Positions 16,128-25,654 are shown, counted from the first letter of the stretch. The stretch is DNA of 64,000 bases from Paenibacillus sp. RUD330 (GCF_002243345.2 NZ_CP022655.2:1924501-1988500); one strand, 5' to 3'. A program made the numbers and translations. Notes: generated from the letters alone by a model not told the origin.

Positions 16128-16262
16128 TTTGGCCTTCGAGACAAGCCGAGCCTAAGCGGAATTTGATCTGGGTTTTATAATATGTTTACATATAATAAGT
16201 TTACTCATCAAGATTATGGACGGGCAGCAGGCTGGAGCCTGCTCCGGAAAGAAGGACTTGCG

Positions 16263-16949
16263 TTGGAATTTTGGGTTGGATTGTTGGAATTGATCCTGAT
16301 CAATATCGTCCTGAGCGGAGACAACGCGGTCGTTGTAGCGATGGCAAGCCGCAAGCTGCCGCCGGAACAGCAAAAAAAGGCGATCCTGTGGGGCAGCGTC
16401 GGAGCCATCGCACTGCGGGTCATGCTGACGTTCGTGGCGGTGAAGCTGCTCTCGATCCCTTACCTGCAGCTGGCCGGTGCCATCCTGCTCGTATATATCG
16501 CCGTGCAGCTTCTCCAGACCGGAGACAAGGGAGAGGAAATCAAGGCAGGCGGCTCACTGGGCGCTGCGATCCGGACGATCATTCTCGCGGACCTCGTCAT
16601 GAGCCTCGACAACGTGCTGGCCATGGCCGGCGCCGCGCAAGGCAACTACCTGCTCATCTTCATCGGCCTGGCCATGACGGTTCCCCTCATCATATGGGCA
16701 AGCAAGCTGCTCGTCATGATTATGGACAAGTATCCGATCATCGTCATTCTTGGAGCCGCGCTGCTCGGCTATACGGCAGGGGAGATGCTTCTGGACGACA
16801 AGGCGGTCGGGGAGAAGCTGTCCGGGCTGTTCGCTTATGCGGACCACATCATCCCGGTCGCCATCGCCATTGCCGTGCTGGTTGCCGGGCGCATCCTGAA
16901 CGGCCGCCATTCATCGGCGGAACCGAAGCCGGAGGCGGGGGACCGTTGA
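16263..16949 (+). CDS. TerC family (YjbE-type) integral membrane protein
   Basis: A 228-residue membrane protein with about seven hydrophobic helices. The TerC hallmark IVLSGDNAVVVAMASRKLP sits at the N-terminus, and the second repeat LADLVMSLDNVLAMAGAA has the paired Asp-Asn. These acidic residues are in the membrane and are linked in the family to Mn2+ efflux. I chose the TTG at 16263, preceded by AAAGAAGG, because family members begin right before this first helix; upstream ATG 16182 would add 27 unconserved residues. It is a single gene. I looked for a manganese riboswitch upstream and did not find the conserved core. Confidence 0.87.
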   Translation: MEFWVGLLELILINIVLSGDNAVVVAMASRKLPPEQQKKAILWGSVGAIALRVMLTFVAVKLLSIPYLQLAGAILLVYIAVQLLQTGDKGEEIKAGGSLGAAIRTIILADLVMSLDNVLAMAGAAQGNYLLIFIGLAMTVPLIIWASKLLVMIMDKYPIIVILGAALLGYTAGEMLLDDKAVGEKLSGLFAYADHIIPVAIAIAVLVAGRILNGRHSSAEPKPEAGDR

Positions 16950-16990
16950 GCGGTCGGCCGCTCTGCAAGCCAGATGCGGCTTGCAGCTGC

Positions 16991-17866
16991 TTATTCCGTC
17001 GGGCTCTGCAGCCAGGAGGATAGCGCGAGCCGCGCTTCGGATGGAAGTCTGGCGCCTAGCTTGAGTTCAAGCTGATAGGGCAGAATGCCGTTCATCGGCA
17101 GCAGCAGCATTCGGCTCGGATCCGGCAGGACGCTTGACGACGCTTCGGCGAGGCGGGAATCCGAAAATACAGGCACGACAGCCATGCCAAGCCCGGCTGC
17201 CGCGAGCGAAGCCGCGATGCCGGCATCCGGCACCGTATGCCCCTCTTCCAGATCCAGTCCCCTAGCTGCCGCCCAGGACAAGATTTGGCTCCGCAGCCTG
17301 CTGCCGGCCGGCGGCGCGATCCAGGGCCTGCCCGATTCCAGGGCGGCCTGCGCGGCTTGGATTCCTGCTGCCTGGGCCCATTCACGGGAGACGGCAAGTC
17401 TCAGGTCGGCATCGGGAAGGGGCAGCCAGTCCGCTTCAGCGTTTTCCTGCCGCTCCCGAATATGGATATCGGCATGCATGACGGTTTCTTCTTCGATCCG
17501 GAGCCATTCGATTCCGTACCCGGCCGGCTCCAGCGCGAACGCGGCGAATGACGCCATGATGCTGCTGCAAGAAGCGTCCGCGAGCAGGGACAAGCGCTTC
17601 ACGCTGCCTCCCCGGAGCCTCATCTCGCGAGCGGCCTCCTCCTGCAGCGCCAGCATCTTCAGCGCGTACCGGTGAAGCCTGCGGCCTGCGTCCGTCAGAA
17701 GGATCCGGCCTGTCTTTATTTCGAACAGAGGCATTCCCCATTCTTCCTCCATCGACTTCATATGAAAGGTCACCGTAGGCTGCTTCAGGCCCAGTTCCTG
17801 AGCGACCAAGGTGACTTTTTTCAGTTGTTCAAGGAGCACGATGATTCTCCATTTGATCAACGTCAT
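16991..17866 (-). CDS. LysR family transcriptional regulator
   Basis: A 291-residue regulator. The N-terminal winged HTH (LLEQLKKVTLVAQELGLKQP, then TVTFHMKSMEEEWGMPLFE) is in the usual place and is followed by the effector-binding domain. The start at 17866 follows GAGG at 9 bases; an in-frame extension of five residues has no site. The effector domain is diverged and I cannot name the inducer. It is divergent from pstS, with 186 bases between the starts. LysR proteins usually act on a divergent neighbour, but here the neighbour has PhoP-type sites, so a link is uncertain. Confidence 0.88.
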   Translation of the reverse strand: MTLIKWRIIVLLEQLKKVTLVAQELGLKQPTVTFHMKSMEEEWGMPLFEIKTGRILLTDAGRRLHRYALKMLALQEEAAREMRLRGGSVKRLSLLADASCSSIMASFAAFALEPAGYGIEWLRIEEETVMHADIHIRERQENAEADWLPLPDADLRLAVSREWAQAAGIQAAQAALESGRPWIAPPAGSRLRSQILSWAAARGLDLEEGHTVPDAGIAASLAAAGLGMAVVPVFSDSRLAEASSSVLPDPSRMLLLPMNGILPYQLELKLGARLPSEARLALSSWLQSPTE

Positions 17867-17945
17867 GATAAATGACCTCATTCCGGTTAGAGTATAGAAT
17901 CAGTATATCATTTTATTGGATATTCATAGAGAACATCTATTCAAT

Positions 17946-18000
17946 TTTACAATTGCCTTTACAAACCGAAGATATCCCTTTAACAAGGCGCTTGTACAAT
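17946..18000 (+). promoter_or_regulatory. PhoP-box-like repeats and promoter of the pst operon
   Basis: TTTACA (17946), TTTACA (17958), TTAACA (17980) and TTGTACA (17992) are direct repeats of the Bacillus PhoP half-site. TACAAT (17995-18000) can serve as -10, with no consensus -35. This is the arrangement expected of a PhoP-activated pst promoter. Spacing is 12 and then 22 bases. Confidence 0.65.
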
Positions 18001-18052
18001 AAGTCTTGTGAGGCAGAACAAACTTGGTTCTCGGAAGGGGATTTAAAACGAA

Positions 18053-18967
18053 ATGAAGAAAACGATGTTGGTCCTGATGACGATGGTGCTTGCGCTGACG
18101 CTGGCAGCCTGCGGAAGCAAAGCAAACGACAACGGCACGAACAATGCAGCAGGCGGCTCCGAGCTCAGCGGTTCCATCCTGGCAGCAGGCTCGACGGCTA
18201 TGCAGCCGCTGGTTGAGCAGGTGTCCAAGAAATTCATGGCCGACTCCAAATATTCCAGCATCACCGTTCAAGTCCAAGGCGGCGGCAGCGGCACCGGCCT
18301 GACGCAAGTATCCGAAGGTCAAGCCGATATCGGCAACTCCGACATCTTCGCCGGCGAGAAATTCAAAGATGCCGATGCGGCGAAAGCTCAAGAGCTGGTT
18401 GACCATCAAGTCGCAGTCGTAGCCATGGCAACGGTCGTGAACAAGGAAGTCGGCATCGACAACCTGACGAAGCAGCAGCTGGTCGATATCTTCACCGGCA
18501 AGATCACGAACTGGAAAGACGCTGGCGGCAAAGACGAGAAAATCGTCATCGTCAACCGTCCATCCAGCTCCGGAACGCGCAAGACATTCGAGAAATACGC
18601 TCTTGGAACGGCATCCGAAGACCTTCCCGGCAACATTCAAGAAGATTCCTCCGGCACAGTCAAGAAGCTTGTCGGCGAAACTCCTGGAGCCATCGGCTAC
18701 CTGGCTCTCTCCTACCTGGACGATTCCGTCAAAACGATCAAGCTTGACGGCGTAGACGCTACGGCCGACAACGTGAAATCCGGTTCTTACCCGGTATGGG
18801 CTTACGAGCACATGTACACGAAAGGCGAGCCTAACGAAATCGTGAAAGCTTTCATCGACTACATGCTGAGCGACGACGTTCAAAAAACCGACATCACGGA
18901 TCTGGGCTACATCTCGATCCACGAGATGCAAGTAAAACGTGACGAAGCAGGCAATATTACGAAATAA
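18053..18967 (+). CDS. pstS: Phosphate ABC transporter substrate-binding lipoprotein
   Basis: A 304-residue extracellular lipoprotein that captures phosphate for the PstCAB importer. The lipobox LTLAACGS puts the lipidated Cys at residue 20. Phosphate-site segments are visible: ILAAGSTAMQPLVEQ, VQGGGSGTGLTQVSEGQADI, and NRPSSSGTRKTFEKYAL. It is the first gene of pstSCAB1B2-phoU. A stable hairpin after the stop codon may make it the most abundant product of the operon. Confidence 0.97.
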   Translation: MKKTMLVLMTMVLALTLAACGSKANDNGTNNAAGGSELSGSILAAGSTAMQPLVEQVSKKFMADSKYSSITVQVQGGGSGTGLTQVSEGQADIGNSDIFAGEKFKDADAAKAQELVDHQVAVVAMATVVNKEVGIDNLTKQQLVDIFTGKITNWKDAGGKDEKIVIVNRPSSSGTRKTFEKYALGTASEDLPGNIQEDSSGTVKKLVGETPGAIGYLALSYLDDSVKTIKLDGVDATADNVKSGSYPVWAYEHMYTKGEPNEIVKAFIDYMLSDDVQKTDITDLGYISIHEMQVKRDEAGNITK

Positions 18968-18998
18968 GATCAGTTGCGCCAACGGCGCGCTGCAGCAG

Positions 18999-19032
18999 GC
19001 CAAGTGCGCGGAAACCACTTCCGCGCCTTGGC
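18999..19032 (+). promoter_or_regulatory. Intercistronic hairpin between pstS and pstC
   Basis: GCCAAG and GCGCGGAA pair with TTCCGCGC and CTTGGC around an ACCAC loop, with one bulged T. There is no T-run. Such hairpins between a binding-protein gene and its permease genes usually protect upstream mRNA or partly stop transcription. Confidence 0.6.
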
Positions 19033-19073
19033 TTTGCGCCATGATAATGCCAAGGCGTAAGGAGAGATGAGAA

Positions 19074-20090
19074 ATGAACGCCATGAGACAACCTTCCCCG
19101 GGCGGCCCCGGAGACGCAAAGCCTGCAGCAGCGCCAGCCGAAGGCAAGCCTGATTCCGCCGGAGCCAAGAAGGGGGGGCCTTCCGCCGGCAATCCAGCTC
19201 GGCCGAAGCGTTCCAGACGCAGCCGCACGGCGAGCGAATGGCAGGGCAAGGCCTATACCCTTATTTGCGTAGCCATACTTATTATCACGATTTTTTCGAT
19301 GGTCTTTTTCGTCGCATCCAAAGGGCTTGCCACCTTCTTCAAAAACGGGGTCAGCATATCGGAGTTCCTGACCGGCATCAAGTGGTCGCCGGACGGCGAG
19401 CCTCCGTCTTTTGGCGCGCTTCCGTTCATCACGGGATCGTTCGCGACTTCCATCCTTGCGGCCTGCATCGCGGCGCCGCTCAGCTTCTGCGCGGCCGTCT
19501 TCATGACGGAGCTGATGCCGAAGTTCGGCAAACGCTTCATGCAGCCGGTCATCGAGCTGCTCGCCGGCATTCCTTCGGTCGTGTACGGCTTTGTCGGCCT
19601 CAGCGTCGTCGTGCCGTTCCTGCGCTCGATCTTTCCCGGACAGGGACTCGGCATCGCCGCGGGCGCAATCGTCCTCTCGATCATGATCCTTCCGACGATC
19701 ACTTCGATCGCCACGGACTCCTTGTCCAACCTGCCGCGCGGCCTCAAGGAAGGCAGCTATGCGCTCGGAGCCACCCGCTGGCAGACGATTTCCCGCAGCA
19801 TATTGCCCGCTGTGCTTCCATCGATGCTGACCGGCGTCGTGCTCGGCATCGCCCGCGCGTTCGGCGAGGCGCTTGCCGTTCAGATGGTCATCGGCAACTC
19901 GCCGCATATTCCCAGATCCCTGTTCGAATCGGCTTCCACGCTGACGAGCGTCATTACGCTGAGCATGGGCAACACGGTCAAAGACACCGTGCAGAATAAC
20001 GTTCTTTGGAGCCTGGCTCTCGTCCTGCTCGTCATGACGTTTGTATTTGTCGGCATTGTACGCCTTCTGGAGAGGAGAGCACGCAGATGA
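19074..20090 (+). CDS. pstC: Phosphate ABC transporter permease PstC
   Basis: A 338-residue inner-membrane permease with six predicted helices from about residue 60. The first ~55 residues are a soluble Pro/Ala/Lys-rich tail, longer than usual. The membrane core shows PFITGSFATSILAACIAAPL and the EAA-type loop LKEGSYALGATRWQTISRSI that contacts the PstB ATPase. It pairs with PstA. The stop codon overlaps the pstA start (ATGA). Confidence 0.95.
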   Translation: MNAMRQPSPGGPGDAKPAAAPAEGKPDSAGAKKGGPSAGNPARPKRSRRSRTASEWQGKAYTLICVAILIITIFSMVFFVASKGLATFFKNGVSISEFLTGIKWSPDGEPPSFGALPFITGSFATSILAACIAAPLSFCAAVFMTELMPKFGKRFMQPVIELLAGIPSVVYGFVGLSVVVPFLRSIFPGQGLGIAAGAIVLSIMILPTITSIATDSLSNLPRGLKEGSYALGATRWQTISRSILPAVLPSMLTGVVLGIARAFGEALAVQMVIGNSPHIPRSLFESASTLTSVITLSMGNTVKDTVQNNVLWSLALVLLVMTFVFVGIVRLLERRARR

Positions 20091-20980
20091 GAATGTCCAA
20101 CAAAACGGCCGACCGCATCGCGACCGCCGTATTCTATTTCTTCGCTTTCCTGATCATCGCCGTCCTGGCTTCGCTGATCGGATTCATCCTGTACCGGGGC
20201 CTCGGACAGATCAGCTGGCATTTCCTGACCTCTCCTCCAGAGACGTTCAAGACGGGAGGCGGCATCGGGCCGCAGCTCTTCAACTCCTTGTTCCTGCTTG
20301 TTCTGACCATGATCATAACGGTTCCCCTCGGCATCGGAGCCGGCATCTATATGGCGGAATATTCGCGTCCGGGACGGTTCACGGACTTCATCCGCCTCGT
20401 TGTCGAAGTGCTCTCTTCCTTCCCTTCCATTGTCGTCGGCCTGTTCGGCCTGCTCGTGTTCGTGCAGTATTTCGACCTTAAGTTCTCGCTGCTCGCAGGA
20501 GCGCTGGCTCTGACGGTGTTCAACCTGCCGCTCATGGTGAGGATCACCGAGCAAGGCATCCGCGGAGTGCCGCGTGAACAGAAGGAAGCCGGGCTTGCGC
20601 TCGGCCTGACCCGCTGGCATACGATCACCAAGGTGCTGCTGCCGGTATCGCTGCCGACGATTCTGACCGGCACCATCCTCGCTGCAGGCCGCGTCTTCGG
20701 CGAAGCGGCGGCGCTGCTGTTTACGGCGGGCATGAGCTCTCCGCGCCTGGACTTCACGGACTGGAATCCGTTCAGTCCGGTATCGCCTCTCAATCCGATG
20801 AGGCCTGCCGAGACGCTGGCCGTCCACATCTGGAAGATCAACAGCGAAGGCGTCGCGCCCGACGCGGCGCAGATCGCCGCCGGCGCATCGGCGGTGCTCA
20901 TCCTGACCGTGCTGCTGTTCAACCTCGGGTCGCGCTGGCTGGGCCGCTTCCTATACCGCAAGCTGACCGCATCTCGTTAA
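20087..20980 (+). CDS. pstA: Phosphate ABC transporter permease PstA
   Basis: A 297-residue permease with six predicted membrane helices, the partner of PstC. It shows the motifs PLGIGAGIYMAEYS and SFPSIVVGLFGLLVF. The ATPase-contact loop is EQKEAGLALGLTRWHTITKV. I chose the ATG at 20087, which overlaps the pstC stop and follows GAGAGGAGAG; longer forms start inside pstC. Confidence 0.95.
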   Translation: MRMSNKTADRIATAVFYFFAFLIIAVLASLIGFILYRGLGQISWHFLTSPPETFKTGGGIGPQLFNSLFLLVLTMIITVPLGIGAGIYMAEYSRPGRFTDFIRLVVEVLSSFPSIVVGLFGLLVFVQYFDLKFSLLAGALALTVFNLPLMVRITEQGIRGVPREQKEAGLALGLTRWHTITKVLLPVSLPTILTGTILAAGRVFGEAAALLFTAGMSSPRLDFTDWNPFSPVSPLNPMRPAETLAVHIWKINSEGVAPDAAQIAAGASAVLILTVLLFNLGSRWLGRFLYRKLTASR

Positions 20981-21004
20981 TCTCATCTGAGGAGGCTATA
21001 TTCC

Positions 21005-21811
21005 ATGGCATTGTCTACACAGTCGGCCCCCGGGGCCCGTGCAGAGGAACACGCCGGGACGGATGCGCTTAGCGCGGATAACCTGAGCGTATTTTACGGG
21101 GAAAAGGAAGCGGTGAAGAAGGTCAGCCTGCGCTTCGCCAAGGGAAGCGTCAACGCCTTGATCGGTCCTTCCGGCTGCGGCAAGTCGACGTTCCTGCGCA
21201 GCCTGAACCGGATGAACGACACCATTCCCGATGCCCGCATGACCGGGAGCATCTGGTTCGACGGAGCGGACATCAATGCTCCTGGCACCGATGTCGTCTC
21301 CCTGAGGCAGCGGATCGGAATGGTCTGGCAGAAGCCGAATCCGTTCTACAAGTCGATCTACGAGAACATCGCCTTCGGTCCGCGCTATCATGGCGTGAAG
21401 AAGAAGCGGGAGCTGGACGAGATCGTGGAATCCTGCCTGCGCCGTACGGCTCTGTGGGAGGAGACGAAGGATCGCCTCAACCAGTCCGCGCTGTCGCTGT
21501 CCGGCGGCCAGCAGCAGCGCCTGTGCATCGCCCGCACGCTGTCGGTCGAGCCGGAAGTGCTGCTGATGGACGAGCCGGCATCGGCGCTGGATCCCGTCTC
21601 CACGTCCAAGATCGAAGAGCTGATCTCGGAGCTGAAGCAGGAATACTGCATCGTCATCGTCACGCACAACATGGCGCAAGCCGCCCGTGTGTCGGACAAG
21701 ACCGCATTCTTTTATATGGGCAACCTGATCGAGCACAACGATACGAACATCATTTTCACGAATCCGGAAAACAAGCAGACCGACGATTACATCTCGGGCC
21801 GCTTCGGCTAA
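21005..21811 (+). CDS. pstB: Phosphate ABC transporter ATP-binding protein PstB (copy 1)
   Basis: A 268-residue ATPase with Walker [10 protein letters not shown], signature [15 protein letters not shown] and Walker [14 protein letters not shown]. The phosphate-type segment [16 protein letters not shown] after Walker A is typical of PstB. The first ~25 residues are a variable tail. It is followed 31 bases later by a second PstB. Either could energise PstCA; a heterodimer is possible. Confidence 0.94.
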   Translation: MALSTQSAPGARAEEHAGTDALSADNLSVFYGEKEAVKKVSLRFAKGSVNALIGPSGCGKSTFLRSLNRMNDTIPDARMTGSIWFDGADINAPGTDVVSLRQRIGMVWQKPNPFYKSIYENIAFGPRYHGVKKKRELDEIVESCLRRTALWEETKDRLNQSALSLSGGQQQRLCIARTLSVEPEVLLMDEPASALDPVSTSKIEELISELKQEYCIVIVTHNMAQAARVSDKTAFFYMGNLIEHNDTNIIFTNPENKQTDDYISGRFG

Positions 21812-21842
21812 GATTCCAAGACGAATGGGAGCAGGGGACACT

Positions 21843-22598
21843 ATGAACCAGGTAATGGAGATCGACCGTCTTAATTTGCATTATGGAGACTTTCACGCCC
21901 TGAAGGAGATCAATCTCGGCATTCCCGAAAAAACCGTGACGGCCTTCATCGGACCGTCCGGCTGCGGCAAGTCCACCTTCCTCCGCACGCTGAACCGGAT
22001 GAACGACCTCGTGCCGGGCGTTCAGATCGGCGGCAGCGTCAAGCTGGACGGACAGGATATCTACGGCGCGGACACCGACGTGGAAGTGCTCCGCAAGCGT
22101 GTCGGCATGGTGTTCCAGCAGCCCAATCCTTTTCCCAAATCGATCTTCGACAATGTCGCCTACGGTCCGCGCCTGCACGGCATCCGGGACAAATCCCGCC
22201 TGAACGACATCGTCGAGCGCAGCCTGCGCGGCGCCTCCCTCTGGGAGGAAGTGAAGGATCTGCTCGGCAAGTCCGCGCTGAGCCTCTCGGGCGGCCAGCA
22301 ACAGCGGCTGTGCATCGCGCGCGCGCTGGCCGTGGAGCCGGAGGTGCTGCTCATGGACGAGGCCACATCCGCTCTGGACCCGATCTCGACGCTCAAGATC
22401 GAGGAGCTCGTCCGCGAGCTCAAGAAAGAGTACACGATCGTCATGGTGACGCACAACATGCATCAGGCGGCCAGGGTTTCCGACCGCACGGTATTTTTCC
22501 TCAACGGAGAGCTTGTGGAGGCGGAAGAGACGGAGAAGCTGTTCTCCAATCCTACGGATGCGCGGACGGAAGACTATATTACAGGGCGATTCGGTTAA
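21843..22598 (+). CDS. pstB: Phosphate ABC transporter ATP-binding protein PstB (copy 2)
   Basis: A 251-residue ATPase clearly paralogous to the upstream copy. It carries Walker [26 protein letters not shown], signature [15 protein letters not shown] and Walker [14 protein letters not shown]. The ATG at 21843 follows AGGGGA; an upstream ATG at 21825 has no site. Tandem pstB genes also occur in B. subtilis (pstBA, pstBB). The Walker B context differs (DEATS versus DEPAS), so the copies are not recent duplicates. Confidence 0.94.
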   Translation: MNQVMEIDRLNLHYGDFHALKEINLGIPEKTVTAFIGPSGCGKSTFLRTLNRMNDLVPGVQIGGSVKLDGQDIYGADTDVEVLRKRVGMVFQQPNPFPKSIFDNVAYGPRLHGIRDKSRLNDIVERSLRGASLWEEVKDLLGKSALSLSGGQQQRLCIARALAVEPEVLLMDEATSALDPISTLKIEELVRELKKEYTIVMVTHNMHQAARVSDRTVFFLNGELVEAEETEKLFSNPTDARTEDYITGRFG

Positions 22599-22628
22599 GG
22601 CTGAAGCCGGGAGAGGGAGAGAGAGAAC

Positions 22629-23288
22629 GTGATCAAACGCAAGGAGCTTGACGAAGGACTGGATCAATTGAAGGCCATGCTGGTCGAAATGGGAGACCAT
22701 GTCGAATCGGCGCTGACCAAATCCATGCATTCCCTCATCCATATCAATGCCAAGGAAGCCGCTCAGATCATCCAGGAGGATCCGGAGCTGAACCGCCTGG
22801 AGGAGAAGATCACCGAGCTCGGCTCCAAGCTGATCGCGACGCAGCAGCCGGTCGCCAAGGACCTGCGCCGCATTCTCGTGGCGTTCCGGATCTCGGGAGA
22901 CCTGGAGCGGATGGGCGATCTGTCCGTCGACATCGCCAAGGTCGTCATGCGTCTGGACGGCCAAGAACTGATCAAGCCGCTGATCGACCTGCCGCGCATG
23001 GCGGAGACCGTGCAGACGATGATCTTCGAATCCATCCAGTCCTACGTGCAGGAGAATGTGGATCTGGCCTACAAGATGGCCAAGGACGACGACATCGTCG
23101 ATGCCCTCTATTCCCAGATCATCCGGGAGATGTTCACGATCATGGTCGAGAATCCCCGTACGATCAACCAAGCGATGCTGCTCAGCTTCGTCGGCCGCTA
23201 TATCGAGCGAATCGCCGACCATGCGACGAACATCGGCGAGAGCGTCACTTACCTCGTCACAGGCAAGCGCCCGGATTTGAACGTATGA
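22629..23288 (+). CDS. phoU: Phosphate signalling complex protein PhoU
   Basis: A 219-residue helical protein made of two three-helix PhoU repeats. Each repeat has the metal-cluster motif: EKITELGSKLIATQQPVAKD and RISGDLERMGDLSVDIAKV in the first, FVGRYIERIADHATNIGES in the second. PhoU couples Pst transport to the PhoR/PhoP response and limits phosphate uptake. GTG start with GGGAGAGGGAGAG upstream. Last gene of the pst operon. Confidence 0.95.
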   Translation: MIKRKELDEGLDQLKAMLVEMGDHVESALTKSMHSLIHINAKEAAQIIQEDPELNRLEEKITELGSKLIATQQPVAKDLRRILVAFRISGDLERMGDLSVDIAKVVMRLDGQELIKPLIDLPRMAETVQTMIFESIQSYVQENVDLAYKMAKDDDIVDALYSQIIREMFTIMVENPRTINQAMLLSFVGRYIERIADHATNIGESVTYLVTGKRPDLNV

Positions 23289-23295
23289 TGCCCTT

Positions 23296-23330
23296 AGCCC
23301 CTCGCTCCCATGCGAGGGGCTTTTTCGTTT
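23296..23330 (+). terminator. Terminator of the pst-phoU operon
   Basis: AGCCCCTCG and CGAGGGGCT form a perfect stem, followed by TTTTTCGTTT, 8 bases after the phoU stop. Confidence 0.88.
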
Positions 23331-23483
23331 CAACATCCTGGCTGATGTTCTGTCCGCGAGGGGCGGAAGAAGAACTCTCCCCGCTACATTGGTTGTAAGC
23401 TTCTTAGCAGTCACATAATTGTCGTTTTCAATTTCCGCCTTGCGGGACAATAAGATACATCTTATCGACAAGGAGTGACAGGC

Positions 23484-24815
23484 ATGGATTCCGCTACGGA
23501 AGCAGAGATCAAGACCGTGTTCCGCTTGCAGAAACAGAACAGGCACTCCATGCGGGATACTTCCGCCGAGCAGCGCATCGCCAGGCTGATCCGGTTCAAG
23601 GAGGCGATCCTGGCCCGCCAGGACCAGCTGATCGAGGCGATCCGAACCGATGTGCGCAAGCCCCGTTCGGAGGTGGAGCGGGTGGAGGTGACGGGGACGG
23701 TCGCTTCCATCGACCATATGATCGCTCATCTGAAGGAATGGATGAAGCCGGAGACGGTTCCTTCGGCGCTCAATCCCAAAGCGCGGGGACAGCTCGTCTA
23801 CGAGCCCAAAGGGGTATGTCTCATCCTCGGCCCATGGAATTACCCGTTCCTGCTGACAGCCGTGCCGCTTGCCACGGCGATCGCCGCCGGCAACTGCGCG
23901 ATGGTGAAGCTGTCCGATTTCACCCCTGAGACGAGCCGCGCCGCCGCATCGATTATCCGCGAGGCGTTCGACGAGAAGGAAGCCGCGGTTTTTGAAGGCG
24001 AGGTCGAGGTCGCTACCGAGCTGCTGGAGCAGCCGTTCGACCATATTTTCTTCACCGGCAGCACGCCCGTCGGGAAGATCGTCATGACGGCGGCGGCCAA
24101 GCATCTGGCTTCCGTCACTCTGGAGCTGGGAGGCAAAAGCCCGACCCTGCTCGGACCCGGCTGCGATGTGAAGGATGCGGCGAGGAAAATCGCCCGCGGG
24201 AAATTCATGAACGCGGGCCAAACCTGCATCGCTCCTGATTACATGCTTGTCCAAGCCGGCCAGCAGGACGAGTTCGCCGCAGCGCTGGAAGCCGTCGTCC
24301 GGTCCGGTTATGCCGACGGTCAAGGCGTCCTGGACAAGCGGAAGCTCGCCCAGATCGTCAACAAGCGCAACTTCGACCGCATCAAATCCCTCTACGACGA
24401 CGCTGTCGCCAAGGGAGCGGAGACGGTGTTCGGCGGCCAGTTCGACGAGGATGACCGTACCGTCCATCCGACGGTTCTCAAAAACGTGAGCGCGGACATG
24501 AAGATCATGCAAGAGGAGATTTTCGGTCCGATCCTGCCGATCCTGACCTATGGAGCCATCGAGGAAGCCATACATGTTGTCAACGAGCGGGACAAGCCGC
24601 TGGCGTTGTATGTATTCAGCGACGACAAGGAGCTGGTCGACAAGGTGCTGCAAGGCACGACCTCCGGCAATGTCGCGGTCAACGACGTCGTTGTCCACTT
24701 CAGCGAGCCGAATCTGCCGTTCGGCGGCGTGAACCAGAGCGGCATCGGCTCCTATCACGGGATCTACGGCTTCCGCGAGTTCTCGCATCGGAAAGGCATC
24801 TATTTCCAGGCTTGA
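23484..24815 (+). CDS. Aldehyde dehydrogenase (class 3-like)
   Basis: A 443-residue NAD(P)-dependent aldehyde dehydrogenase, shorter than the usual ~490 like the fatty/aromatic aldehyde group. It shows the cofactor region LGPWNYPFLLTAVPLATAIA, general base Glu in VTLELGGKSPTL and nucleophile Cys in NAGQTCIAPDYML. The C-terminal part includes EEIFGPILPI and FGGVNQSGIGSYHG. I chose the ATG at 23484 behind AAGGAG; the in-frame GTG at 23475 lies within that site. It is monocistronic and ends at a bidirectional terminator. Confidence 0.93.
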   Translation: MDSATEAEIKTVFRLQKQNRHSMRDTSAEQRIARLIRFKEAILARQDQLIEAIRTDVRKPRSEVERVEVTGTVASIDHMIAHLKEWMKPETVPSALNPKARGQLVYEPKGVCLILGPWNYPFLLTAVPLATAIAAGNCAMVKLSDFTPETSRAAASIIREAFDEKEAAVFEGEVEVATELLEQPFDHIFFTGSTPVGKIVMTAAAKHLASVTLELGGKSPTLLGPGCDVKDAARKIARGKFMNAGQTCIAPDYMLVQAGQQDEFAAALEAVVRSGYADGQGVLDKRKLAQIVNKRNFDRIKSLYDDAVAKGAETVFGGQFDEDDRTVHPTVLKNVSADMKIMQEEIFGPILPILTYGAIEEAIHVVNERDKPLALYVFSDDKELVDKVLQGTTSGNVAVNDVVVHFSEPNLPFGGVNQSGIGSYHGIYGFREFSHRKGIYFQA

Positions 24816-24846
24816 GCAGAGGAGGGCCGTTGACATGAAAATAAAG

Positions 24847-24876
24847 AACAGCCTGCACAATTGTGCAGGCTGTTTG
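24847..24876. terminator. Bidirectional terminator between aldehyde dehydrogenase and GDPD
   Basis: AACAGCCTGCACA and TGTGCAGGCTGTT form a nearly uninterrupted palindrome with short A and T tracts. It serves the two convergent genes. Confidence 0.75.
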
Positions 24877-24895
24877 CTTTGCGTTGCTCATGATT

Positions 24896-25654
24896 TCAAC
24901 GGCGGCTCAGATGCTCCATCAATCGGCCCGGATAATCGGTGATGATGCCCGTCACGCCGATAGCTGCAAGACGGTCCCATTCGGCGGGGTGATTGGCCGT
25001 GTAAGGATAGATGCGGAGCCCCGCGGCGACGGCGTCCTCGACATCCTTGGCTCCGATCAGGCCGTGATGCGGATGGAGCGACCATACCTCCGTCTCCAGC
25101 AGCGCCGCATAAGAAGCATGATGGATGAGATCGGCGGCATACAGCAGTCCGATGCGGAGCTCCGGCTCCGCCTGCTTCAGCCTCAGCAGCAGCTTGTGGT
25201 CGAAGGAGGACACGACGGTGCGCTCCAGGCGATTGCCGCCGCGGAGGTAGTCCAGCAGAACTTCGTCGAGCAGCGCGCCTCCGGCATCCTTGACTTCAAC
25301 GTTGATTTCGATGTGCGGCGGAAGGAGGTCGTAGACTTCCTCCAGAAACGGCACCCTTTCCCCGGCAAACGAAGGCGAGAACCAGCTCCCGGCATCCGCC
25401 CCGCGGATGGCGTCCGAATGCAGCGAGCGGATCGCTCCGGTGCGGTCCGTCGTCCGGTCGAGCGTATCGTCATGACAGACGATGAGCTTGCCGTCCTCCG
25501 ACAAGTGAATGTCCAGCTCCACCATATGGCTTCCTTGCTCGGCCGCAAGCCTGAAGCTCGCCAGCGTGTTCTCGGGCGCCTCCCCGGCTGCGCCTCTATG
25601 CCCGATCACGATCGGGCCGCCTGCATTTCCGTCCTGCTCGATTTCTCCTGTCAT
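24896..25654 (-). CDS. Glycerophosphodiester phosphodiesterase
   Basis: A 252-residue cytoplasmic GDPD of the GlpQ/UgpQ fold. It hydrolyses glycerophosphodiesters to glycerol 3-phosphate and an alcohol. Catalytic and metal residues lie in IGHRGAAGEAPENT, then ELDIHLSEDGKLIVCHDDTL and EINVEVKD; the C-terminal GITDYP-type motif is GIITDYPG. The start at 25654 follows GGGAGG by 10 bases; the longer frame has no site. It is divergent from the ugp importer, so together they can scavenge phosphate from phospholipid headgroups. Confidence 0.92.
   Translation of the reverse strand: MTGEIEQDGNAGGPIVIGHRGAAGEAPENTLASFRLAAEQGSHMVELDIHLSEDGKLIVCHDDTLDRTTDRTGAIRSLHSDAIRGADAGSWFSPSFAGERVPFLEEVYDLLPPHIEINVEVKDAGGALLDEVLLDYLRGGNRLERTVVSSFDHKLLLRLKQAEPELRIGLLYAADLIHHASYAALLETEVWSLHPHHGLIGAKDVEDAVAAGLRIYPYTANHPAEWDRLAAIGVTGIITDYPGRLMEHLSRR

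Noticed and set aside
16128-16262. Possible manganese (yybP-ykoY) riboswitch ahead of the TerC-family gene
   Set aside because: A GC hairpin is present near 16229-16247, but the conserved core sequence of the riboswitch could not be found.
21756-24860. A 1034-codon minus-strand open frame across the pst operon and aldehyde dehydrogenase
   Set aside because: It is antisense to several well-supported genes, has no ribosome binding site, and its protein resembles no family. Long antisense frames arise from the GC-rich third codon positions.
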